From contig CANMXP010000021.1 of assembly GCA_947501845.1 (NCBI GenBank), positions 1 to 64,000 on the forward strand: a DNA stretch of 64,000 nucleotides, given 5' to 3'. The stretch comes from an uncultured Flavobacteriaceae bacterium (GTDB lineage Bacteria > Bacteroidota > Bacteroidia > Flavobacteriales > Flavobacteriaceae). Positions 26,299 to 36,274 of the stretch are shown here, piece after piece. The position numbers and the translations under genes are program-made. The notes beneath the pieces were generated by a model, which saw nothing but the letters and a program-made list of their open reading frames with translations, did not search any database and had not been told where the DNA came from. The stretch's first letter is position 1. The number at the start of each line of letters is the position of its first letter.

Positions 26299-27063
26299 TT
26301 AAAACCCAATAGCAGCACCTCCATCAACGGGCAACAGTACCCCGTTGACATAAGATGAGGCATCAGATCCTAAATAAATAGCAGCGTTGCCAATAGCTTC
26401 TGGTTCCCCAAATTCAATAAACGGAATTCTATTCAAAATTTTAGTTTTTCTGTCTATGTCATTGTCTAACGCTTTATGCAGCATTTTAGACTCTATCCAT
26501 CCTGGAGCTATCGCGTTAACCCGAATACCATCAAGAGCATAATCGGCTAAAAGACCTCTCATTAAACCCAACATTCCTGTTTTAGCTGTTGTGTAAGCCA
26601 CTACTTGCGTCATTGCCATGATACCCGTCATAGAGCTAATCATAATTATTGCTCCCTTAATTCCATTTCTCTTCATAGATGCCATGACTTCTCTACTCAA
26701 AGTAAAAGAACTCAATAGATGGGTTTGAATGACGTTAAGAAAGGCCTCATCTGAGGTTTCAGATACATGTGCCTTGAGGTGAATTCCAGCATTATTTATT
26801 AGAATATGAATGGGACCGTGTTCTTTTTCAATCCTAGTGATTAATTCTTTAATTCCAGCTTGATTTGTTATATCGAAAACATAGTATAATGAATTAATTC
26901 CTAAAGTTTCACAAGCATTTTGTAATGTCGTTTCTGTTCGTCCTAAAATAACAACTTTAGCACCTGCTTCAATATAGGCTTTCGCGATTCCTAAACCAAT
27001 TCCCGAACCGCCGCCTGTAATGATAGCCGTTTTATTTGAAAGGCTAAACTGTGATATGTTCAT
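26299..27063 (-). CDS. SDR family NAD(P)-dependent oxidoreductase
   Basis: This 254-residue classical short-chain dehydrogenase has TGGGSGIG (about 16-23, nucleotide binding), NNAG (about 92-95), and the catalytic Ser in MISSMTG (about 145) with Y-T-T-A-K (Tyr/Lys about 158-162). It ends PVDGGAAIGF. It most resembles gluconate 5-dehydrogenase or 2-deoxy-D-gluconate 3-dehydrogenase types. It is the last gene of the MFS-RraA-UxaA operon (9-bp gap), so it probably oxidises or reduces a sugar acid or its keto derivative. The exact substrate is unknown. Confidence 0.92.
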   Translation of the reverse strand: MNISQFSLSNKTAIITGGGSGIGLGIAKAYIEAGAKVVILGRTETTLQNACETLGINSLYYVFDITNQAGIKELITRIEKEHGPIHILINNAGIHLKAHVSETSDEAFLNVIQTHLLSSFTLSREVMASMKRNGIKGAIIMISSMTGIMAMTQVVAYTTAKTGMLGLMRGLLADYALDGIRVNAIAPGWIESKMLHKALDNDIDRKTKILNRIPFIEFGEPEAIGNAAIYLGSDASSYVNGVLLPVDGGAAIGF

Positions 27064-27072
27064 TTTATTAAA

Positions 27073-28263
27073 TTAACTGGGTAAACAACCTGGTTCCAGA
27101 TTATTAAACCTTTTATAAGCCAACTGAAATTCTTGATGTAGCAATGCTTCCGACTTAGTCGGGCTACCATTAGCTACCGAAATAATACATGCTTCTAAGC
27201 TTTTAGATACTTCATTTATAGTCTCCTTCCCTTCTAAAATTGTTCCTGCATTAATATCCATATCTTCTTCAAGATTTTTATATGTTTGCGGGTTTGCACA
27301 TATTTTTATTACTGGAGAAACAGCAGAACCAACAACAGAACCTCGTCCTGTTGAAAATAAAACAACATGTGCTCCACACGCTATTAATTCGGTTATTTCT
27401 ACATTATCATTTGCGTTTGGCCATCCAAACATTGGTATGCCGTCTGGCACGACATCTAGTAAATATAATCCGTTAGTAGGTGGCTGTATAGCAGGCTTAA
27501 TAATACCATTAATTTGAGCGTTTCCACTTTTACTATAGGCGCCCATAGATTTTTCTTCAATGGTTGTTAATCCTCCTCTAGCATTGCCATTTGAAAAGCT
27601 TCCAAATCCCATGTTTTGATAATATGTTTTTGCCTTTTCTACTGTTTTTATAAGTTGTTCCGCAAGTTCAGGACTCGCAGCCCTTTCTGCCATAATATGT
27701 TCACAACCTATAAGCTCTCCTGTTTCTTCAAAAATAGCTGTTACCCCTCGCTTTAGTAAACTATCAAATGTGCTTCCTATTACTGGATTTGCTGTAATTC
27801 CACTAGTACCATCAGATCCACCGCAAATAGTACCCACCACCAACTCGTTCTCCAACATTGGCACAGTAGGCATTTTATTAAGGGTAATTAACTTCTCTTT
27901 AATCCATTTTTTTCCTATTTCAATAGACGTTTTACTTCCCTTTGATTCCTGAATGATAATGGTTTTAACTGCACGACCTGAATCTTGAACGGCACCGTAC
28001 AAACCTTCTATATCTAAATTTTCGCACCCTAATGAAACAATAAGCACAGCTCCAACATTAGTATGTGTACAAAGAGCTTTCATCATAGAATTAGCATAAG
28101 TATTTGGAGCGCAACCATGAAAACCTATAACGTGTACACCTTTATCTCTATACTTATATTGAATTTCACGAGCTACATGATGCGCACACTCTACTGTATA
28201 AGCTACTAATATGTAATTTCGAATACCTTTTTTACCGTTTTTTCTTAAATATCCCTTTAGCAT
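27073..28263 (-). CDS. UxaA family lyase, large subunit (altronate dehydratase/SuyB-like)
   Basis: This 396-residue protein corresponds to the C-terminal catalytic part of UxaA/GarD dehydratases. Signatures: FHGCAPNTYAN (about 49), SLGCENLD (about 78), TICGGSDGTSGITANPVIG (about 147-165), EETGELIGCEH (about 177-187) and FSTGRGSVVGSAVSPVIK (about 305). These enzymes use a divalent metal or iron to remove water (altronate, galactarate) or sulfite (3-sulfolactate, SuyB) from a hydroxy acid. The N-terminal SAF domain is a separate upstream gene overlapping by 1 bp (TAATG), as in SuyAB and some split dehydratases. With the RraA and SDR neighbours I favour sugar-acid dehydration, but SuyB-like activity is not excluded. 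Confidence 0.88.
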   Translation of the reverse strand: MLKGYLRKNGKKGIRNYILVAYTVECAHHVAREIQYKYRDKGVHVIGFHGCAPNTYANSMMKALCTHTNVGAVLIVSLGCENLDIEGLYGAVQDSGRAVKTIIIQESKGSKTSIEIGKKWIKEKLITLNKMPTVPMLENELVVGTICGGSDGTSGITANPVIGSTFDSLLKRGVTAIFEETGELIGCEHIMAERAASPELAEQLIKTVEKAKTYYQNMGFGSFSNGNARGGLTTIEEKSMGAYSKSGNAQINGIIKPAIQPPTNGLYLLDVVPDGIPMFGWPNANDNVEITELIACGAHVVLFSTGRGSVVGSAVSPVIKICANPQTYKNLEEDMDINAGTILEGKETINEVSKSLEACIISVANGSPTKSEALLHQEFQLAYKRFNNLEPGCLPS

Positions 28264-28544
28264 TATTTTGTAAATTGTTTCATATAGAGGCTTTCCATAT
28301 TTTGGGTATGTACATGGCTCCCTTTTGATATATTTTTGGTAGCACTTCCTATAGGTACACCATACTTAATGATAGGTTCTCCTTTTTCAATAGTTTTCAA
28401 AGCTATTTTATGGCCAAAATAAATAGTATCTATTAATTGAATATCATGACCATTAAAATGAATAATTTCTCTCATTTTAAGATCCGATAAAGCAACACAT
28501 ACATTATCTAATTTATGCAAACAAACAACTTTATTACTACTCAT
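28263..28544 (-). CDS. UxaA family SAF-domain small subunit (SuyA-like)
   Basis: This 93-residue SAF domain is equivalent to the N-terminal domain of altronate dehydratase or to SuyA. The C-terminal part KYGVPIGSATKNISKGSHVHTQNM is the characteristic block that helps bind the acid group of the substrate. It overlaps the large-subunit gene by 1 bp and lies 2 bp after the RraA gene, so the two lyase subunits should be made in equal amounts. Activity depends on its partner. Confidence 0.9.
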   Translation of the reverse strand: MSSNKVVCLHKLDNVCVALSDLKMREIIHFNGHDIQLIDTIYFGHKIALKTIEKGEPIIKYGVPIGSATKNISKGSHVHTQNMESLYMKQFTK

Positions 28545-28546
28545 AA

Positions 28547-29239
28547 CTACATAATACCAAATGTTTCAAATGCTTCTAGAGTACTCATACCGTTTTCTAA
28601 TGCTTTTTGAACTGTCTTTTCTCCCCTTGCTTTTTCTAAAGCTAACGCGAAAGCTTCCTCTACGGCATCAGCTGGAACTATAATTACACCATCTCGATCC
28701 CCATAAACAACATCTCCAGGAGACACAGAAATACCTCCAAATTCAATAGGCAATCCATAATCTATAACTTTACCACGAGGCCCTTGGTCTTGCGCAAAAG
28801 TACCTGCTGAAAAAGTCGGAAAATTAAGTCTTAGTATTTCATTAGTGTCTCTTGAAAACCCATTAACCACGGCTCCTGAAGACTCTAACTTCGTAGCCCT
28901 TGTACTCATTAATCCTCCCCACAATGCATAATTGTATGAAGAACCAGAACAAATATAAACCTCATTTTTTTTAAGACTGTCTAAAGCTTCAAACATAATA
29001 CCAAATGGTTTTGCCATAATTGGGTTCGCTGTCCCTTCCAATTTTTCGGCAAATACATCTGCTTCCAGTACAGTCATTGCTCTACCTATTACTACCATAT
29101 CTGGGTTTAAAGGTTTTATTTGTTGAGGCAAAAATTGGTGTAAAAGCCCCATTTTATCCATAACATCACCAACTAAAGCGACAAAAAGTTCATGCTTTGC
29201 TAGTTGAAATAATTCATCATCGTCTTTCCAAAGATTCAT
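28547..29239 (-). CDS. RraA-like aldolase family protein
   Basis: This 230-residue protein of the RraA/HMG aldolase fold has the metal- and substrate-binding blocks WGGLMSTRATKLESSGAVVNG (about 107-128) followed by FSRDT (the Arg-Asp pair), and PGDVVYGDRDGVIIVP (about 185-200). Family members cleave 4-hydroxy-2-oxo acids into pyruvate plus an aldehyde or keto acid. Database names such as demethylmenaquinone methyltransferase or RNase E inhibitor are not supported here. Placed before a split dehydratase, it would fit cleavage of the 2-keto-3-deoxy acid made by the lyase. Substrate is inferred. Confidence 0.85.
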   Translation of the reverse strand: MNLWKDDDELFQLAKHELFVALVGDVMDKMGLLHQFLPQQIKPLNPDMVVIGRAMTVLEADVFAEKLEGTANPIMAKPFGIMFEALDSLKKNEVYICSGSSYNYALWGGLMSTRATKLESSGAVVNGFSRDTNEILRLNFPTFSAGTFAQDQGPRGKVIDYGLPIEFGGISVSPGDVVYGDRDGVIIVPADAVEEAFALALEKARGEKTVQKALENGMSTLEAFETFGIM

Positions 29240-29262
29240 ATATAAATATAGTTTATTAAAAT

Positions 29263-30690
29263 CTAACTTTCTTTTAAATCATGTCTTAACCATGAACGCT
29301 CTATTTCTTCAATAGTACGCCCTTTAGTTTCTGGCATTAAAAATTTAGCTACTAGGAACAATAAAATTAATTCTGCTGCGAAAAAGAAATATATGGTTCC
29401 TTTTGGAGTTGCCGCTTCTATTACTGGAAAAACCTGAGCTATCAAAGCACTGGTAACCCAAATACAAACGGTTGCTAAAGCTATCGCCTTGCCTCTAACT
29501 TGATTAGGGAAAATTTCTGAGATTACCACAAATTTAATAGGTCCAATGGCACAGGCAAAAAAGGCTACAAAGGCATTTATAGCAATAACAATTGGCCAAC
29601 CTGTAATATCATTCATGAACATAAAACCAATAACTATATGAGAGAAAAATGCACCTATTGCACCTACTGTTAGTAGCTTTTTTCTTCCTGAAGAATCTAC
29701 AAAACCCAATGCAAAAATTGTTGCCACGAAATTAACTATAGCTATTGAAGCAAACCCACCTAAAGAGCTCCCTAAATTGAAGCCTGCACTTTCAAATATC
29801 TGCGGGCCATAATAAAATACCACAGATACACCACAAGCTTCTGAAAGTACACAAAGAAGTACTGCTAAAATTAATGGTCTTTTTAAGCACTTACCGAACA
29901 AATCGGAAAATCTCACCTGACCTTCATCTTTCATAGTTTCTTCAATTTCCTGTCTAACTTCTTTTGCTTTCTTACTGCCGTTTATTCTTGTTAAAATAAC
30001 CTCTGCTACTTCACCTTTATTTTTTTTAACTAACCACCTTGGGCTTTCTGGAATAAAACACACACACACTAAAAACAATACACCAGGAATAGCTTCTGCC
30101 ATAAACATAGCACGCCAATTTTCATCCACAGCAAATGATTTCAAAAAAGGAGAAATAGATGTTGCTTTGGCATTAGATTCGGCAAAACTAAAAATGCCCC
30201 AATTAGCAAATACGCACATTATTATACCTATTGTAATGGTTAACTGAAAAAGAGTAACCATTCTTCCTCTTATCTTTTCTGGTGAAACTTCAGAAATGTA
30301 TAGCGGACATACCATAGTGGCAGCTCCAATACCTAAACCACCAATGAGTCTTGCTATTATTAAGTCAACAGCACTTATAGCTAACCCACACCAAGTTGCT
30401 GATATAAAAATTAAAACGGCAGTAATCATTAACGTTTTTTTACGCCCGTATGAATCGGATAGAAGCCCTGCAATTCCAGACCCTATAGCACACCCCCAAA
30501 GCACACAACTTACGTAAAACCCTAATTGTGAATTAGAAAAGTTGAACTGTTCTACTACCTGAGAATTTGTCCCCGATACAACCACAGCATCATACCCAAA
30601 CAATAACCCTCCACTGGCAGCTACAATACAAATGAACCATAAATATAAAGTCGATTTTTTGTTCTGGACTGACAATGTGTTTTGACTCAT
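29263..30690 (-). CDS. MFS sugar porter family transporter
   Basis: This is a twelve-span inner-membrane proton symporter of the sugar porter family. With the preferred start at 30690 ([19 protein letters not shown]) it has 475 residues; the frame extends 16 codons upstream without conservation. Signatures: [15 protein letters not shown] in span 1, [13 protein letters not shown] (loop 2-3), [29 protein letters not shown], a long central loop with [22 protein letters not shown], and the C-terminal [12 protein letters not shown]. It leads the operon that encodes the RraA aldolase, the split lyase and the SDR. It should import the sugar or sugar acid that they degrade. Confidence 0.93.
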   Translation of the reverse strand: MSQNTLSVQNKKSTLYLWFICIVAASGGLLFGYDAVVVSGTNSQVVEQFNFSNSQLGFYVSCVLWGCAIGSGIAGLLSDSYGRKKTLMITAVLIFISATWCGLAISAVDLIIARLIGGLGIGAATMVCPLYISEVSPEKIRGRMVTLFQLTITIGIIMCVFANWGIFSFAESNAKATSISPFLKSFAVDENWRAMFMAEAIPGVLFLVCVCFIPESPRWLVKKNKGEVAEVILTRINGSKKAKEVRQEIEETMKDEGQVRFSDLFGKCLKRPLILAVLLCVLSEACGVSVVFYYGPQIFESAGFNLGSSLGGFASIAIVNFVATIFALGFVDSSGRKKLLTVGAIGAFFSHIVIGFMFMNDITGWPIVIAINAFVAFFACAIGPIKFVVISEIFPNQVRGKAIALATVCIWVTSALIAQVFPVIEAATPKGTIYFFFAAELILLFLVAKFLMPETKGRTIEEIERSWLRHDLKES

Positions 30691-30796
30691 ATTCAGTTTA
30701 CAATTACACGGTTGGTTATTTTTCAATAGTTTTATCAAAAACTGTTAATAGTATTTACTATCCAAAGTTTAGCTATATTTTGACAATCATATAATA

Positions 30797-30828
30797 CAAA
30801 AGTAAAAAACTCATACTTCAATAATCAA
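30797..30828 (-). promoter_or_regulatory. Predicted promoter of the MFS-SDR operon
   Basis: On the minus strand TTG (30828-30826), 21 nt, then TACTTTTG (30804-30797) matches the Bacteroidota -33/-7 pattern TTG-N(19-21)-TAnnTTTG, 106 bp before the preferred MFS start. It lies in the divergent gap shared with the AraC gene, the natural place for its regulation. Confidence 0.4.
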
Positions 30829-30909
30829 CCTTTTATATCAATTAATTACACTAAACTATCTTAAAATCAATTATTATATATTTATTTTTGAATAAAAAAT
30901 ACAATTATA

Positions 30910-31779
30910 TTGAAATCACAATTCATTCAAGCACCTAAACAAGGAAATACGTCATTATATATAGCTAATGAAATCGTCCCTTTTTTTTATAACCCTTTTC
31001 ACTATCATCATAAATTAGAACTAACTTATATTATAAAAAGTACAGGAACCAGATTTATAGGTAATAATATGTCTGGATTTAAACCTGGAGAACTTGTATT
31101 GGTAGGACCAATGCTTGCTCATTGTTGGAAAAATGATACTAAATATTTTTCTAATAATTCCGTTTTAAAAGCTCAGGCTTTTGTGGCTCATTTTGACCTA
31201 AACTTTGCGGGGAAGTTGTTTTGGGAAATGCCTGAAATGCATAGCATAAAAAAGCTGCTTTTAGAATCTAATAGGGGTATTTTATTTAGTAATGAAACAA
31301 CAAAACTTATAGTCAATAAATTGATGCATCTTGAACATCTTAAAGACTCTAAAAAAATAATTGAGTTTATAGATATATTAAGAATTTTGAGTTTAGATAA
31401 TCGTAAACAAATATTAAGTTCAGCATTTGTAAATCAAACTATTAATGATAAAAACCTTACTAGACTCAATAACGTAATTAACTATATTTCCAACAATTTT
31501 ACCGAAGAAATATCTATCGACCAGCTTTCTAATATAGCACATTTAACTCCAAATGCCTTTTGTAGATATTTTAAAAAACACACTCGTAAAACATTTAAAA
31601 CTTTTTTAAATGAATTGCGTATTGACTATGCATGTAGATTAATGCAGGAAAAACAAATGAGTATTGCTGAAATTGGATTTACTTCTGGTTTTAATAATAC
31701 TTCCCATTTTATTAGAACATTTAAGAAAATTAAGGGGATTTTGCCCTTAAAATATAAAGTAGCTATTAAAAACATCTAA
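30910..31779 (+). CDS. AraC family transcriptional regulator (cupin sensor), TTG start
   Basis: This 289-residue regulator has an N-terminal cupin sensor ([44 protein letters not shown], about 24-80) and a C-terminal double helix-turn-helix (about 188-288: [27 protein letters not shown] and [27 protein letters not shown]). The frame opens with TTG; alignment with the paralogue at 36275, which starts ATG AAA TCA, supports TTG AAA TCA as the true start. It is divergent from the MFS operon and upstream of the mutarotase-like lipoprotein, so it probably controls both in response to a sugar. Confidence 0.92.
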   Translation: MKSQFIQAPKQGNTSLYIANEIVPFFYNPFHYHHKLELTYIIKSTGTRFIGNNMSGFKPGELVLVGPMLAHCWKNDTKYFSNNSVLKAQAFVAHFDLNFAGKLFWEMPEMHSIKKLLLESNRGILFSNETTKLIVNKLMHLEHLKDSKKIIEFIDILRILSLDNRKQILSSAFVNQTINDKNLTRLNNVINYISNNFTEEISIDQLSNIAHLTPNAFCRYFKKHTRKTFKTFLNELRIDYACRLMQEKQMSIAEIGFTSGFNNTSHFIRTFKKIKGILPLKYKVAIKNI

Positions 31780-31872
31780 CAGAACTGTTGATACATATTT
31801 TCTCAATTAATAGCCTACTTATTTAATTTTTGAATTTAAAATGTATCTTTAGTCTACTTTAATAAAAGCCAA

Positions 31873-33075
31873 ATGACTCAAAAAAATAATATAATTACCA
31901 ACTCTGTACTTCTTATACTTGTAATAACATCACTTTTAAATTGTAAAAACCCTAAAACTAAAGTTCTCAATAGTACAAGCTTTGCTGATGATATAAAAAA
32001 ACTTGCCGTTATAAATGACTTACAAGTTTTAGAACACGGTAATGCTGCTATTGCTTTTTCAGGTAGCTACCAAGCTAAAGTATTTACAAGCTCTTCTAAT
32101 GGTTTGAATGGCAAATCTTATGGTTACATTAATTGGAAATTGTTTGATGAAGGCCTCCATGAACATACCATGTCTAAATTAGGTGGAGAGAGCAGATTGT
32201 GGTTTGGTCCCGAGTTTGGTAAATATTCTGTTTTTTTTGATGAAGGGATAAAACGAGAGATTGAAAACATGAAAATTTCTCCCGATTTAGACTCTAAAAA
32301 GTTTTCTTTGATTGAAAAGGACAAATTATCTGCAACATATGGAGCCGATTTACAAATAAGAAATAATTACGGTTATATTTTTAATATTAATGCCAAGCGA
32401 AAAATTTCACTTTTAACGAAATCTCAAATTGAAAACGATTTAAATATTGTTTTAAACAACCATACTTCTTTTGTTGGGTTTAGTGCTGAAACAAATGTGG
32501 AAAATTTAGGAGAACAATGGCGTAAAGAAAATGGTCTTCTATGCATTTGGGAATTAGGATGTATGCTTACGAGTCCTGATAATCGAGTGATTATACCTAT
32601 TCAAAAAGAAACCGATTCGGTTACTGGGTACTTTACTCCTGTAACTTCAGACAGGTTAGTTACAAAAGATCGTGTCGTTTTTTATAAAGCTGATGCAGAT
32701 GGGGTAAATAAGATTGGTGTAAAATCAGATTTATCTAAAAATATCATGGGTAGTTATTCTGAAAAAAACAATCTTTTGAATATTGTAAAATTCACTTTTA
32801 AAAACGATTCTTTGTATGTAAACTCATTACCTAAAAATGATACGCCTTACGATGGCGATGTAACTAATATTTTTAATGGTGAAGTTAATGAACCCCTAGA
32901 TAGAAACTGGCCATTTTATGAGTTTGAAACATCATCTAGCGCAAAAGAACTTAATACAAATGAAACGATGTACCATAAACATACAACTTATCATTTTGAA
33001 GGTTCTTTTGAAGATCTGAATGCGATTAGTCTAGAAGTGCTCGGTGTTAATTTGAGTCATATTCCTAAGTTTTAA
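31873..33075 (+). CDS. Lipoprotein with galactose-mutarotase-like fold (DUF6786/DUF4380 type)
   Basis: This 400-residue lipoprotein (Cys24 in LLNCKN) has a beta-sandwich composition similar to aldose-1-epimerase-like carbohydrate proteins: GGESRLWFGPEFGKYSVFFDEG at about 98-120, NNHTSFVGFSAETNVENLG (about 195-213), and WELGCMLTSPDNRVIIPI (about 225-245). I think it belongs to the uncharacterised DUF6786 group often placed near sugar-oxidation genes, but this is from memory of the pattern. A role as a periplasmic mutarotase or sugar-binding protein is inferred. It follows the AraC gene by 93 bp and converges with the quinoprotein gene. Confidence 0.65.
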   Translation: MTQKNNIITNSVLLILVITSLLNCKNPKTKVLNSTSFADDIKKLAVINDLQVLEHGNAAIAFSGSYQAKVFTSSSNGLNGKSYGYINWKLFDEGLHEHTMSKLGGESRLWFGPEFGKYSVFFDEGIKREIENMKISPDLDSKKFSLIEKDKLSATYGADLQIRNNYGYIFNINAKRKISLLTKSQIENDLNIVLNNHTSFVGFSAETNVENLGEQWRKENGLLCIWELGCMLTSPDNRVIIPIQKETDSVTGYFTPVTSDRLVTKDRVVFYKADADGVNKIGVKSDLSKNIMGSYSEKNNLLNIVKFTFKNDSLYVNSLPKNDTPYDGDVTNIFNGEVNEPLDRNWPFYEFETSSSAKELNTNETMYHKHTTYHFEGSFEDLNAISLEVLGVNLSHIPKF

Positions 33076-33166
33076 ACCCATGGCTATTAATTGTTAAACA
33101 TTTAAATTTATACTTGATAAACAAACCCGAGCAAACTCATATAGCAGCGTATGTATCAGATTGAAA

Positions 33167-36034
33167 CTATAAAATAGGTTTTATTCTTATATTTTTCCAT
33201 CCCATAGTAAATTGCTTTTTACCTTTCATTCCATGTATTTGTAAGGCTATAAAACCTTTGGGGTGTGTTTTATATACTTCCTCATTAATAACATCATCTA
33301 TTTGATGTCCATTCAAAAAAGTTTGTATCCTTGGCCCTTTTGCGACTATACGGATTTTGTTCCACCCTTCAGAAATATAAAAGTCATGACTGTTTTTTAC
33401 TTTTTCTTCCGAAGAAAGGAAGCCTATTCCCATAGCTTCACCATAAATTAAACCTGTTGTCACCTTGCCTTCTCCCATTTTACGTCTAATCTCAAGCTGC
33501 GGTCCCCATACGCGCCCAGCTCTAAAAAGACTATGATCTTTCTCTGTAACAGGCCGTGCCGAAGATCTAAATTGTATGCCTTGATTCGTAATATCATCTA
33601 CCATAACATCACACTCAAATTCGAAATCATCAAATTCCTGCAATGAACATAGGAAAGAATTTTGGCTTTCTGGAGTTGTTCTTCCTATAATAGCTCCGTT
33701 TTCAACTCTATACTTATGTGATCCATTCATATGCACCCAACCATCTAGCGTTTTACCATCGAAAAGTGATATCCAGCCTTGATTACCTTGATTATCCTTT
33801 TTTCCTTGTAAATCTGCCTTAGTGGCATTCAAATAGTTATCAGGGAGTGCAAACGCCATAACATGATCACTAGATGGCGTACCGTTTTTACCACCTCCAC
33901 CAGCAACAATAACAACATATTGTTTACCATCTTTCATATAAATAGTCGGCGTTGCATACCCCCCAGCAGGGAGCTTATACTCCCATAATAATTTTCCTCG
34001 GCTTTTTTCAAAAGCTCTAATCTTTTCATCGGCCGTAGCTGCAATAAAAATAACACCACCAGAAGTAGCTACTGCTCCTCCATAATTCATTGTACCCGTA
34101 TTACGTATGCCTTGTTTTACAAGTTCAGGATATTCACCTAAAGGTTTTCTCCAAACAAAATTACCCGTTGTTAAATCTATCCCATTTAAAGTTCCCCAAG
34201 GTGGAGCAACTCCAGGATATCCTTGGTGGTCTAAAAAATTTGCATAACCCGCATGGTGGTATCTTACCTCTCCTTCATTAGTTGTAATATCATCTTTTAC
34301 AACCTTATCACTAGACAAATAATCAACCAATAAAACAAATTCTTCTTTCTTAAACTGAGGAAACGCAGGCATGATATTTCGTCCATTTTTAATAACCTCG
34401 GTAAGTTCCTCCTTTGATTTTTCTAGATTTAACAAACTAGGATATACAGGTGGTGTACCTTGCCTTTCAATACCATGACAAGATGCACAATTTTGCACAT
34501 ACAACTGACGACCTTGTTGAAGTTTTGATAGCTTCTTTTTATTCTTTGAACCTTTTATTTTTTTCATCTTTAGAATAGAAGCACCATTATTAGAATTCAC
34601 ATACAAAATATTAGAGTAAGGATCAAAAGACCCGCCTTGCCATTCAACACCTCCTAGTGTACCAGGAGCAGAAATAGTGCCTATTTCTGAAGGCGGTTCG
34701 TATAAAACTCCAGGTATTAACTTTGAAAACTTTTTAAGTGCAGCCGCTCTTGCTTCAGGAGACACATTTGTTAAATTAGTCTCAGTCATTCCCAAATGGG
34801 TTAATGGTAGTGGTTTAATAGGTATTGGCTGTGTAGGAGAAGCCTCCTCTCCTTCAAGAGTTGAAACAGGTACTTCCATTTCTTCTACAGGAAAAATTGG
34901 TTCTCCTGTTTCACGATCTAAAACAAAGGTAAGTCCCATTTTTGTTAATTGTACAACGGCATCCTTTTGCTTCCCTTCATCCCTTATGGATACTAATATG
35001 GGGGCAGATGGATTATCATAATCCCATAAATCATGGTGTACGGTTTGATAATGCCAAACACGCTCCCCCGTTTCAGCATTTAAAGCTAACACACAATTAC
35101 CAAATAAGTTTTGTCCTTTTCTATGACCTCCATAGAAATCGTATGCTGGTGAGCCTGTTGCACAAAACACCCAGCCTCTTTTTTCATCCAAAGTAAACCC
35201 TCCCCAGGCATTGGCCCCTCCATAAGTTTCTCCTTCTACAAACTCCCAAGTGTCATAACCAAACTCGCCTTCTTTTGGTATGGTGTGAAATATCCATTTG
35301 AATTGCCCAGTAACAGCATCAAAGGCTCTAATATGGCCTGGTGTAGATTTATAGCCTTCTGGAACTCTAGATGCCACTATTAATGTATTTTTATATACAA
35401 TTCCAGGCGATGTAACTTCAATGGAAGCTTTACCTAATTCCATATCCAAATGTTCTCGCAAATCAATAAAACCTTTGCCATTTGAGCCAAAAGATTCTAT
35501 AAGTTCTCCCGTTTTTGCATTAATTGCATAGACTCTATTTTTAACATAATGGAATATGCGACGGTCTGTACCATCTTCTGATTGCCAATAAGTAACCCCT
35601 CGACTTCTACCTCTAAAAACCTTTCTGTCTTTATTATATTTTGAAGATTCGAAAACCCAAGCTCCTTTACCTGTAGTGGCATCCAAAGCAATAGCTTTTA
35701 AAGTTGATGTAGAAAAATATAATAAACCATCAATCATAATGGGGTTACACTGCATGGATGAGCGCTCACTTGCATCTCCTGTACGATATTGCCAGGCAAG
35801 TTCTAATTTATGAACATTGGCTGCATGAATTTGAGATAACTCTGCAAACTGATTTCCTTTTTTATCACCTCGGTATACATTCCAGTCTACATAATTTGTT
35901 TTATGTATCGAATCTGTTTTGTGTGCAACATTACTATTATGCTTTGGCTTTTCTTTTTTTTCAAAACAACCTACCATAAAAAGAATTGGTAATATAACTA
36001 GGCACCTTGCAATTATATAATACAACTTTGACAT
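33167..36034 (-). CDS. PQQ-type quinoprotein dehydrogenase with inserted cytochrome c and C-terminal DUF1080
   Basis: With the preferred start at 36034 (MSKLYYIIARCLV) it has 955 residues and a lipobox MVGC (Cys23). Residues about 45-500 form a PQQ-dependent beta-propeller (WNVYRGDKKGNQFAELSQIH, YWQSEDGTDRRIFHYV, GSPAYDFYGGHRKGQNLFGN). A class I cytochrome c domain with heme motif CASCH is inserted at about 500-585. The last propeller blades follow (LNGIDLTTGNFVWRKPLGE to VVIVAGGGGKNG). The C-terminal 200 residues are a DUF1080/3-keto-disaccharide hydrolase-like lectin domain (SLFDGKTLDGWVH). It would oxidise a sugar in the periplasm and pass electrons through its own heme. It is flanked by a second AraC gene. 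Confidence 0.88.
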   Translation of the reverse strand: MSKLYYIIARCLVILPILFMVGCFEKKEKPKHNSNVAHKTDSIHKTNYVDWNVYRGDKKGNQFAELSQIHAANVHKLELAWQYRTGDASERSSMQCNPIMIDGLLYFSTSTLKAIALDATTGKGAWVFESSKYNKDRKVFRGRSRGVTYWQSEDGTDRRIFHYVKNRVYAINAKTGELIESFGSNGKGFIDLREHLDMELGKASIEVTSPGIVYKNTLIVASRVPEGYKSTPGHIRAFDAVTGQFKWIFHTIPKEGEFGYDTWEFVEGETYGGANAWGGFTLDEKRGWVFCATGSPAYDFYGGHRKGQNLFGNCVLALNAETGERVWHYQTVHHDLWDYDNPSAPILVSIRDEGKQKDAVVQLTKMGLTFVLDRETGEPIFPVEEMEVPVSTLEGEEASPTQPIPIKPLPLTHLGMTETNLTNVSPEARAAALKKFSKLIPGVLYEPPSEIGTISAPGTLGGVEWQGGSFDPYSNILYVNSNNGASILKMKKIKGSKNKKKLSKLQQGRQLYVQNCASCHGIERQGTPPVYPSLLNLEKSKEELTEVIKNGRNIMPAFPQFKKEEFVLLVDYLSSDKVVKDDITTNEGEVRYHHAGYANFLDHQGYPGVAPPWGTLNGIDLTTGNFVWRKPLGEYPELVKQGIRNTGTMNYGGAVATSGGVIFIAATADEKIRAFEKSRGKLLWEYKLPAGGYATPTIYMKDGKQYVVIVAGGGGKNGTPSSDHVMAFALPDNYLNATKADLQGKKDNQGNQGWISLFDGKTLDGWVHMNGSHKYRVENGAIIGRTTPESQNSFLCSLQEFDDFEFECDVMVDDITNQGIQFRSSARPVTEKDHSLFRAGRVWGPQLEIRRKMGEGKVTTGLIYGEAMGIGFLSSEEKVKNSHDFYISEGWNKIRIVAKGPRIQTFLNGHQIDDVINEEVYKTHPKGFIALQIHGMKGKKQFTMGWKNIRIKPIL

Positions 36035-36274
36035 ATAAACAATATGATTTTGACACATAAAACTGTGAATTTTAATTCAACCCTACAGGAAATAGTTTCG
36101 CTATTTAAATACAAAAATAATTCAAATACCTAGAAGAAAAAGGACTGTCTTTTAGCCAAAATAGACTTTATTATATCATAAAATCTTCTATTTATTAAAT
36201 TCAATGATAAATTAGTATCTTTCAAGACACAATTAGCTAAAACTTCGCTGCCTCTTAAAAATTCGCTATACTAA

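Noticed and set aside
28547-29239. Annotation as demethylmenaquinone methyltransferase or RNase E regulator RraA
   Set aside because: Those names come from misannotation and an E. coli-specific role; the metal-site residues and operon partners favour aldolase-type activity.
34677-35021. 114-codon plus-strand frame inside the quinoprotein gene
   Set aside because: It is antisense to the conserved propeller-coding sequence, with no start signals or family features.
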